In this document: piece by piece, positions 1 through 5,854 of the stretch
Position numbering within the stretch: position 1 is the first letter of the stretch
Layout: every line of letters begins with the position of its first letter
Origin: Candidatus Hydrogenedentes bacterium CG07_land_8_20_14_0_80_42_17
GTDB lineage: Bacteria; UBA8481
Assembly: GCA_002780065.1 (NCBI GenBank)
Contig: PEWQ01000118.1
Coordinates: forward strand, 1-7,536
DNA length: 7,536 bases
Reading direction: 5' to 3'
Translations under genes and position numbers: made by a program
The notes under the pieces: generated by a model
Seen by the model: only the letters and a program-made list of their open reading frames with translations
Told to the model about the DNA's origin: nothing
The model's database searches: none

Positions 1-456
1 AAAATTTTCCGTGGCTCTGGATATCAATCTTATTATTCTTGCTTGATCATCTCCCTGCAACAATTTCTGTTTCTCAGAAAATATAAAAATTTTAAATTGC
101 TTAAGTAATTTAAAACCTTGAGGACCTAGAGGTGAAACAATCACATCGGAAGAACCAATCGTGCCGCCGCAATAAAATTCCTCTCCTAAATTGACGATTC
201 TTTCATTCACCCGAATACTGCCGTCGGCGACAACACCTAGCGTAGCCACATTTCCATTTCTTCGTTTGCTTCGCTCATTATCCTTTCTCATCATTCTGCC
301 GCCTCGGTCTATAAGAACTGTATCTCCCTCATGAAATATTTCTGAACCCAAAGCTGTTTCAAGTTTAATTTGACCACTAGATATTGCAACTCCGGTTCGA
401 GCACCGGACAAATTAAAAAGCAATGCCATCACTGCAAAGCTATAGAAAAAATTCAT
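1..456 (-). CDS. Unrecognised secreted protein, 3' end cut by window edge
   Basis: The frame is open for 152 codons from an ATG at 456 to position 1 with no stop, so the gene continues outside the window. Translation begins MNFFYSFAVMALLFNLSGAR: a hydrophobic stretch at residues 3-16 and a possible signal-peptidase site after Ser-Gly-Ala (about residue 19) suggest an exported protein, although the N-terminus lacks the usual lysines or arginines. The visible remainder is mixed beta-like sequence with a basic patch around residues 53-67 and one Cys near residue 95. I recognise no family. The ATG overlaps the stop of the upstream FecR-domain gene as ATGA, and an AGGAAG ribosome site sits just ahead, so translation is probably coupled to it. 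Its position at the end of an export operon suggests a periplasmic or surface accessory role; that is inference only. Confidence 0.72.
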   Translation of the reverse strand, partial: MNFFYSFAVMALLFNLSGARTGVAISSGQIKLETALGSEIFHEGDTVLIDRGGRMMRKDNERSKRRNGNVATLGVVADGSIRVNERIVNLGEEFYCGGTIGSSDVIVSPLGPQGFKLLKQFKIFIFSEKQKLLQGDDQARIIRLISRATENF

Positions 457-962
457 TCTTCCTGAACTGCTATCAGAAATTCAGCGCGCTCAAAATTATT
501 CGGCTCGCATATCACATTCGGAGTAGTGACAACTGCAAGAGTAGGGCGATTCATTTCAGTATCTCTCTCTTCAAAAACAACAAAAGCAGTTCCTTTAGAG
601 AGATGCAATGTCAAACCTGTTCTGCCTTCCAAAGCTCTTCTGCTCTCCAAAATTGAATTAGGATTTAATCGAACCTTTACTTCCGTTCCTGCGTCAATTT
701 CTGCTCGAGATTTTTCACCTGTTCGAATAGATTCTCCGATTTCGATTCTGTCTCCAGCTTTCGCAATTCTTTTCAAGCCGGCAGAAAGGATCTCAACATT
801 GCCTTCGAATTTTTGAACTACAGCAGTGAAATTTTCTTCAGGTAATTTTTCAGAATTTATCGATTGAGTTTTACGCTCAAACGAATTCCACAGAAAAATC
901 GCTTGAGCTCCAATAATAACTATCAGCACGACTACAGTCCACGACACACCCCTCCGGCTCAA
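453..962 (-). CDS. Membrane-anchored FecR-domain protein
   Basis: A 169-residue protein. Residues 8-24 form one hydrophobic segment after a short Arg-rich N-terminus (SRRG), so the rest should lie in the periplasm, tethered to the inner membrane. Residues ~47-167 resemble a FecR domain: Gly-Asp then 'SIRTGEKSRAEI' (78-89), a 'RLNPNSILE' strand (98-106), a 'LHLSKGTAFV' strand (119-128), and a 'VVTTP' strand (144-148) near the end. Members of this family occur both as TonB-type sigma-regulator partners and as stand-alone proteins beside export clusters. No sigma factor is visible here, so an envelope or export accessory role is more likely. The start is a TTG overlapping the kinase-like gene's stop (TTGA). 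It is supported by a strong ribosome site upstream, whereas the in-frame GTG at codon 6 has its purine tract too close. It ends directly after the domain and overlaps the next gene as ATGA. Confidence 0.8.
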   Translation of the reverse strand: MSRRGVSWTVVVLIVIIGAQAIFLWNSFERKTQSINSEKLPEENFTAVVQKFEGNVEILSAGLKRIAKAGDRIEIGESIRTGEKSRAEIDAGTEVKVRLNPNSILESRRALEGRTGLTLHLSKGTAFVVFEERDTEMNRPTLAVVTTPNVICEPNNFERAEFLIAVQEE

Positions 963-3094
963 ATAATCGGCTCCTCCTTGGTGTAGTGATAATACCTGTC
1001 GGAATAATTATAGCCGTAAGCATGCCCGATTCCTCTAACATCGTTCATCACCAATCCAAGTATTTTTCCTCCAACATCTTCAATCGATCTAATGACCTGC
1101 TCAACCGAGTCTTCCGAAGCTCGGCCGAGCATATAAACTAAAAGAACAGAATCAGCACTTCGCGCGAAAGATAGAGCATCGGATACCGGCGCCGCCGGAG
1201 GCACATCGACTAGAATAAAATCATAATCAGTCAAAGCATCCCTGAATTTAGCGATAAGTTGAGGAGAAGATATTATCGCAGGAATCGAGGAGTCATTCAA
1301 ATTTCCCGACGAAATAATTTTTAATCCGGTAATTGAAGTCTCCTGAACCGCATCTTTAAATTCAATCTCCTCCCGAAACAATTCAGCGACACCTGGAGCT
1401 TCAGGCACTTCAAATATTTTGTGTAGCGTTGGTCTCCTAAGATTTGCCGAGATTACGAGAACAGTTCTTCCTAATTCCGCAAGTGCGATAGAGAGATTAG
1501 AAATAGTTGTAGATTTTCCTTCTTGAGGTCCGGTACTTGTGATCACAATAAATTTGTCCATCTGCGCATCAATCTTTTGAGCCAGCGAACGGTATGCTTC
1601 GGCTTCAGGTGAAAACGGGCGAATCTTTACGACCATACGCATTGAAGTCGCTTCTGCTTGACTTGACAGAGGATCAGTAAAGCATGGAATTATCCCAAGA
1701 ACTTTTTTACCCAAAAGAGATTCCGCAGAGCCCGGAGTTTTTATTGAAGAGTCAAGCGATTCAACAATAAAAATCGCCGCAAGTGCGACCGTAAGTCCGA
1801 GCAGAGAGTCCATTATCAAAGTGCGGTGCAAAGCAGGATTATTCGGCGCCGTCGGTTTCGCCGCCGGACGTATCCATTCCGCTATTTGGTCCTGTCCCAT
1901 CTTTTCCAAATTCAAAATCGATTTCTTTTTTATCAAATCCGTGAGCAATGATTCTCGTATTGCCAGCTCTGCTTTAAATCTGCTCAAAGCTAGTTGAGAC
2001 GGAACAACTGTCTCTCCAATCAGAGCATAGATATCGATCTCAGGAGCAGAAGATTCGACAGGTTTTGGAAGCAAAGCCAATTTCGATTCAATTTGAGCAT
2101 CAGCAATTCTGTACCATTGCGCTATCGCGTTTATCAATTCAATTGAAGCTGAAACGAGTTCATGTTTTGCGATTGCGCGGTCAGGATGAAACTCAGTCAT
2201 CGTTCTCGATAAAAGTTTGTACCTCTGCATCTTCTCAATCCATCTTCCCCGCGCCGCTTCAAGATTATCTCTGGAAACGCCGCTAAGCTCACGTGACAAT
2301 TCATCGGGAATAGCCGCGAAAAGTCCTGTCACTGCCAGTTCCATCTCTTCAAGCGAAGGCAATAAGCCTGCTTCGATCGTATCGCTGATTGCATCTACCG
2401 CAAGAGCGCGCTCCCGCAATAAATTTCGCGAATTCAATATTCTCGTTCTCATGCCTGGATCAGGAGATTCGGTCGACGGCAATGCTCCGATTTTTTTTTC
2501 TAGGTATGCCACTATCGTTCGGTATTTAGATGTTTCCTCTTCGGTGTTTGCAATTTCGTTGTCTATGTATTGCAACATCGTTTTGTTCACGGAGACCATA
2601 GATTCGTAAAGCGACGAGACATAAGCAGGACCAAATGCATTCGCGAGTTTGTATGCAAATTCAAGATTGCCCGAAGTGACACTGATCCTGATTATTCTGC
2701 GTTCAGACAGACGAGTTGCGCTCGATGAATTTAGAATAGTCTCAAACAGATTCAGCCATTCAGGTGTTTTAGGAGGAGGAACGGCTCCCAATATTCCTTG
2801 AGATATCACCGCAGAAATACACGCATCCGATCTCGCATGTTCGATATAAAAATCGAAATTCATTTCAGAAAGCCTGCGGCGTTGAGAAGGCTGAAGATTG
2901 CGAATCTGCTCGGACGGAGGATCAGGATTGATAAGGATATCGACGAACGCTGTGTAGATAGGAGGCCGATTCGATTCGTAAACCAAAGCTGTCACGGTAA
3001 CACTGACAAATGAAAGAAGAGCCAGCATCCATCTCTTTTTTAAAATCGCCCAGTAATCCAAAAGTCCAAAGGGCCGGCGCTTTTCTCCGTCCAT
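959..3094 (-). CDS. Wzc-like polysaccharide co-polymerase / BY-kinase-fold protein with altered Walker A'
   Basis: A 711-residue protein with the full Wzc layout. It has an N-terminal Wzz domain with membrane segment one at ~22-38, a long helical, probably coiled-coil periplasmic part (~40-405), a Pro-rich stretch (KPTAPNNP, 413-420) before membrane segment two (~427-445), and a cytoplasmic P-loop domain (~485-685). Walker A is GPQEGKSTT (522-530, Lys527) and Walker B is FILVDVPP (626-633, Asp630). The C-terminus carries a tyrosine cluster (Tyr693, 695, 697, 701, 702, 704), the usual autophosphorylation site. In this family the protein controls chain length and gates export with the Wza-type protein encoded just upstream. 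Odd points: Walker A', normally DAD before LRRP, is Ser549-Ala550-Asn551; and the oligomerisation motif ExxRxxR reads EAYRSLA (499-505), with the last Arg replaced. It may therefore be weakly active or inactive as a kinase. The start overlaps the upstream stop as TGATG. Confidence 0.9.
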   Translation of the reverse strand: MDGEKRRPFGLLDYWAILKKRWMLALLSFVSVTVTALVYESNRPPIYTAFVDILINPDPPSEQIRNLQPSQRRRLSEMNFDFYIEHARSDACISAVISQGILGAVPPPKTPEWLNLFETILNSSSATRLSERRIIRISVTSGNLEFAYKLANAFGPAYVSSLYESMVSVNKTMLQYIDNEIANTEEETSKYRTIVAYLEKKIGALPSTESPDPGMRTRILNSRNLLRERALAVDAISDTIEAGLLPSLEEMELAVTGLFAAIPDELSRELSGVSRDNLEAARGRWIEKMQRYKLLSRTMTEFHPDRAIAKHELVSASIELINAIAQWYRIADAQIESKLALLPKPVESSAPEIDIYALIGETVVPSQLALSRFKAELAIRESLLTDLIKKKSILNLEKMGQDQIAEWIRPAAKPTAPNNPALHRTLIMDSLLGLTVALAAIFIVESLDSSIKTPGSAESLLGKKVLGIIPCFTDPLSSQAEATSMRMVVKIRPFSPEAEAYRSLAQKIDAQMDKFIVITSTGPQEGKSTTISNLSIALAELGRTVLVISANLRRPTLHKIFEVPEAPGVAELFREEIEFKDAVQETSITGLKIISSGNLNDSSIPAIISSPQLIAKFRDALTDYDFILVDVPPAAPVSDALSFARSADSVLLVYMLGRASEDSVEQVIRSIEDVGGKILGLVMNDVRGIGHAYGYNYSDRYYHYTKEEPII
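971..979 (-). promoter_or_regulatory. Strong ribosome binding site deciding a TTG start
   Basis: On the minus strand this reads AAGGAGGAG, 8 bases ahead of the TTG at 962. It lies inside the last codons of the kinase-like gene (Lys-Glu-Glu before Pro-Ile-Ile-stop). It is the best Shine-Dalgarno match noticed in the window and supports TTG as the FecR-gene start. Confidence 0.7.
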
Positions 3095-4653
3095 CAGCGG
3101 GTGTTCTCGAGATTATTAATGTCATAGATCGTACTTGCCGTCCCTGCGATAGGAGCAAGAATTTGATTCCAGAACTGAAGCGAATATGAAATAACTCCTT
3201 CCGGAACAAAAATAACATCTCCTCCTTCCAGCATCATGTTCTGGCTAAGATCACCGTCAAGAAGCGCTTTGACATTTACTCGATACACTCTCGGATTGTC
3301 AGGCCAGCCTCGAACAATTCTCACGTCGTAAAGTCTTGCATGAAAAGTTGACGGATTTGCAAGTGTAAGCGCTTGCAAAAGCGAAAAGCTTCCGCTCCGA
3401 GTAAATAGTCCCGGACTGCCGACTTTTCCTAATACGTAAACTCCAATCTCTGATAATTCCGGAATGACAAGCGCGTCTCCATTATTTAATATTTTGTCCT
3501 CGCGCGCGTCGCCCTGGAACCACAGCTTATTTATATTGCAAGGAGTAACAGTTCCGTCCTGACGCAAAATAAACGCCGAAGCAATATTTGCTTTAGCAGT
3601 CCACGTATTTCCTTCAGAGAGCACATCACGCACTCGAAGAATTCTGCTCTTCGGAAACACAAGCTTGCCGGTCTTATTGAAGGCGCCAAGCATACTTATC
3701 GTCTGACCCATACCAGGCACAATTACAAGGTCTCCAGGCTCCATAAGAATATTCTGGTCGATTCTTTGTCCGCGAAGAACAGAAGCGACATCACAAATAA
3801 TAGTTTGAGTCCCGCGCGCAACTGTCACTGCTGAAAGGTCTGCGCGCTCGTGATTCCATTTTGACATAATCAAAATATCGAGAAGCCGCGTTGGACGGTC
3901 GATGCGGAATGAGCCCGGAGCGTCAACTTCTCCAACCGCTACCACATCTTTTCCACCAAACTCAGGAATAGAAACAGTCACTGCAGGTTCAATTAAATAT
4001 TTTTGCAATCTCTGCCTGATTCTGTATGCGGCCTGATCAACTGTAAGCCCTTCTATCTTCACCGAACCTGCAAGCTTTACGACAATCGAGCCGTCTCGAG
4101 CTACACGCGACTGACCGCTGATGTTTTCTTGCCCCCAAACAAAAACGTCCACAACATCACCCGCTCGAATTTTGTAAGCATCAGAATCGGCAGACGGCGG
4201 TTCATCTTCTTTTACAACAGAATTCTTCTCTTCAGTTGCAATCTTCACGGCTTCTGAATTATTTACTTCATTTACAGTTTTCACGTCTAATGGTTTTGCA
4301 TTTGCATCTTCACTCGCATTTTGAGTCAAAGGTCTTTCGGATTCTATAACAATAGGATTGGCGATAGGCAGAGGTAATACTTCCGAAAAATTTTGACTGG
4401 AAGGATCATTTTTTTCCAAAAGAAATGGAGAAGTCGAAAGTGTATCTTTATTTACACTAGAGTCACTAGAGGTTCGGCTTGATATGCGATGCGATGAAGA
4501 ACCATTTGCCCAGATCCATGATTTAACAAACGAAAAGGTTTCAAAATTATTTGCAACTCCTTCAATGCCAAGAAGCACAATTGCAATCAAAAGCGGAACC
4601 ATAGGTTCAAACAAAATTCGTTTTAATTTAGCCTGCATTTTATTCACAAACAT
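3094..4653 (-). CDS. Wza-like polysaccharide export protein (Poly_export + SLBB repeats)
   Basis: A 519-residue protein. An N-terminal hydrophobic segment (~17-34) follows a basic start (KLKR). A Ser/Asn/Glu-rich, probably disordered linker covers ~50-155. The Poly_export domain (~157-230) contains 'YKIRAGDVVDVFVWGQENIS' and 'VARDGSIVVKLAGSVKIEGL'. Three SLBB-type repeats follow: ~236-314 ending GDLVIVPG, ~318-398 ending GDALVIPE, and ~404-485 ending GDVIFVPEG. The C-terminal stretch 486-508 is amphipathic, like the helix that forms the outer-membrane pore in Wza. Unlike Wza there is no lipobox Cys near the N-terminus; the first Cys is residue 287. It is therefore either cleaved by a standard signal peptidase (perhaps after Gly-Val-Ala, 32-34) or stays anchored. 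The long linker is longer than in typical Wza. Start choice is uncertain: TAGG touches the ATG at 4653, while a GTG two codons later has AGGA at better spacing. It is co-encoded with the Wzc-like protein, its expected partner. Confidence 0.9.
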   Translation of the reverse strand: MFVNKMQAKLKRILFEPMVPLLIAIVLLGIEGVANNFETFSFVKSWIWANGSSSHRISSRTSSDSSVNKDTLSTSPFLLEKNDPSSQNFSEVLPLPIANPIVIESERPLTQNASEDANAKPLDVKTVNEVNNSEAVKIATEEKNSVVKEDEPPSADSDAYKIRAGDVVDVFVWGQENISGQSRVARDGSIVVKLAGSVKIEGLTVDQAAYRIRQRLQKYLIEPAVTVSIPEFGGKDVVAVGEVDAPGSFRIDRPTRLLDILIMSKWNHERADLSAVTVARGTQTIICDVASVLRGQRIDQNILMEPGDLVIVPGMGQTISMLGAFNKTGKLVFPKSRILRVRDVLSEGNTWTAKANIASAFILRQDGTVTPCNINKLWFQGDAREDKILNNGDALVIPELSEIGVYVLGKVGSPGLFTRSGSFSLLQALTLANPSTFHARLYDVRIVRGWPDNPRVYRVNVKALLDGDLSQNMMLEGGDVIFVPEGVISYSLQFWNQILAPIAGTASTIYDINNLENTR

Positions 4654-4719
4654 CCTATGGTAATTTATCGTTAATTATTCAATGTGCAATACAAAAATGA
4701 ATGCAATGATAGTAACTGC

Positions 4720-4920
4720 TCAGCGCAGTTGTTTATATCCCTTTCTTTCCATCTTTCCCCATTGTCTTGCGCCTATCAGAGCCGAAAATGTGCCTTTCAT
4801 TCGCCACCATGCATTAATCTGCCTGTAGCCAAGATTTTCCACAATCGCTACAAAAAAGAGCTGAAGAAGATCAGAAAGTTTTTTATATCTTCTAAAGCAA
4901 AGTTCTTCAAGTCCGATATC
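4720..4920 (-). pseudogene. C-terminal remnant of a processive family-2 glycosyltransferase
   Basis: The minus-strand frame starting GAT at 4920 is open to a TGA at 4722-4720, giving about 66 codons. It encodes a recognisable tail: 'FRRYKKLSDLLQLFFVAIVE', then 'NLGYRQINAWWRMKGTFSAL' and 'GARQWGKMERKGYKQLR'. The order 'hydrophobic helix - ENxGYRQ - WWRxKG - WGKMERKG' is, from memory, how membrane-bound GT2 synthases of exopolysaccharide clusters end. There is no start codon with a plausible ribosome site, and the same frame is closed by a TGA just upstream (about 4943). The catalytic domain (DxD, Q/RxxRW) is completely absent. The fragment sits +1 out of frame behind the receiver-domain start and overlaps it, which is best explained by a deletion joining two genes. 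The exact left edge of the homology (probably 4905-4925) cannot be fixed by eye. It was probably once the polymerising enzyme or an accessory synthase of this locus. Confidence 0.68.
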
Positions 4921-5039
4921 GCAGAGTTTCCGTCTCCTGCCTCAAAGATTTCAAACTCATCTGAGCTTCCAAGTATTTCACCGATGATCGACAAAACCGT
5001 TTCATCATCATCAACAACAACTATTTTTTTCTTTGTCAT
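4848..5039 (-). pseudogene. Truncated response-regulator receiver domain
   Basis: The 63-codon frame begins MTKKKIVVVDDDETVLSIIG, the classic first strand and acidic pocket (Asp10-Asp12) of a CheY-like receiver domain. It continues through helix 1 and strand 2 (DEFEIFEAGDGNSAI, ending near residue 42). After about residue 45 the similarity stops: the phospho-acceptor Asp, the Thr/Ser and the Lys of the active site are all missing. The remaining residues, to a TAG at 4850-4848, are the glycosyltransferase remnant read in the wrong frame. A functional phosphorelay protein cannot be made from this. No clear ribosome site is visible ahead of the ATG, and 50 bases separate it from the lipoprotein stop. 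The intact ancestor could have been a stand-alone receiver or the N-terminus of a larger regulator. Confidence 0.72.
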
Positions 5040-5089
5040 TATTTTAGTATCTATCTAAAGCCATAAAATTCTATTCTACTAACAATAAA

Positions 5090-5854
5090 CTATTTTTCAA
5101 CCGAAATGTCATCGAGATAAAAAGTTCCGGTCAATGCAGTCTCAGAATTCGAGTCCGCAAAGAATAAAATCTCTGTAATCTCTTTCCAATCGGCAATAGA
5201 CGTAAATTTAGTCAATGGGATTCTGTATTGCTGCCATTTGGTTCCGATATCGGAAAGCATTACCGAACTGACTTCATTCTTCGATCTCAATTCCACAATG
5301 AGTTTCGAACTGCATGCTTCTCTGCCTTCAGCGGCACGTAGCATGAACGTCAAAGATGTATAGCTTGAAATATCCACAGCGTCTGCAGGTTTGAAACCAA
5401 GCCTCAGCCATGCTCCGGCACAAGCCTGGGCTCCCTCTTCCAGAGCGTATGAGACCTTTAGTGAGTTTCCTTTAAATCCGTACCTGTTCAATGATTCTAG
5501 AGAAACTGCAGCATTCAAGTTTGAATGACCATTACTGCTCTTCCACGATCCGACAGGAAATTCGATCTCATTGCCTCTGCATCCGTCAAGGTCAAAATCA
5601 GCCAAAAGAAAAGCATTTTGCGGCGGAGAATCGAGATCCACCGAACTCTGTATGGAATTAATGTTTTCGTTATTCAGCAATTCAGGATTCGGTAAATCGA
5701 AAGAAAGCATAATCGCTTCAGGACTTTGCTCTTGAGCTAATACAGACTGAAGAGATTTTGTTATCGGAGGATCGGCGTATTCTCCGATCGGAGTCGATTT
5801 TAAACATCCTCCCGCTATAACAAGAAAAGCTAAAATTAAATAGTTGCGGTTCAT
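5090..5854 (-). CDS. Lipoprotein with jelly-roll carbohydrate-binding-like domain
   Basis: A 254-residue protein from the ATG at 5854. That start gives a textbook lipoprotein signal, MNRNYLILAFLVIAGGC, with the lipidated Cys at residue 17. A GTG 18 bases further upstream would add six residues inside the previous gene and is less likely. After a low-complexity linker (~18-80), residues ~82-254 look like a beta-sandwich of the CBM11/CIA30/galactose-binding type: 'LLADFDLDG' at the start, 'GFKGNSLKVSYAL' mid-way, 'ISSYTSLTFMLRA' and 'IVELRS' strands, then 'KWQQYRIPLTKF' and a closing 'GTFYLDDISVEK'. Three further Cys residues (~92, 145, 181) could form a disulfide. The fold suggests sugar binding at the inner or outer membrane; no catalytic domain is attached. 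It overlaps the upstream TPR gene as ATGA, so the two are probably translated together. Confidence 0.82.
   Translation of the reverse strand: MNRNYLILAFLVIAGGCLKSTPIGEYADPPITKSLQSVLAQEQSPEAIMLSFDLPNPELLNNENINSIQSSVDLDSPPQNAFLLADFDLDGCRGNEIEFPVGSWKSSNGHSNLNAAVSLESLNRYGFKGNSLKVSYALEEGAQACAGAWLRLGFKPADAVDISSYTSLTFMLRAAEGREACSSKLIVELRSKNEVSSVMLSDIGTKWQQYRIPLTKFTSIADWKEITEILFFADSNSETALTGTFYLDDISVEK

Noticed and set aside
423-816. Plus-strand open frames opposite the FecR gene
   Set aside because: They are Ser/Lys-rich antisense shadows of well-supported minus-strand genes, with no domain of their own.
4654-4719. Possible promoter for the SLBB gene (TTGCAC ... TAAATT)
   Set aside because: Both boxes are poor matches in AT-rich DNA; read-through from upstream explains expression equally well.
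4714-4730. AACTGC/GCAGTT hairpin with a 5-base loop overlapping the GT2 remnant stop, considered as a terminator
   Set aside because: The stem is only 6 bp and no T-run follows directly on the minus strand.
4848-4925. Programmed frameshift making a receiver-GT2 fusion
   Set aside because: A frameshift would not restore the missing half of the receiver or the absent GT2 catalytic domain, so a deletion explains the data better.
4684-5058. Plus-strand 124-codon frame across the scar region
   Set aside because: It is the antisense of the receiver and GT2 remnants, which have recognisable protein similarity on the minus strand; this frame shows none.
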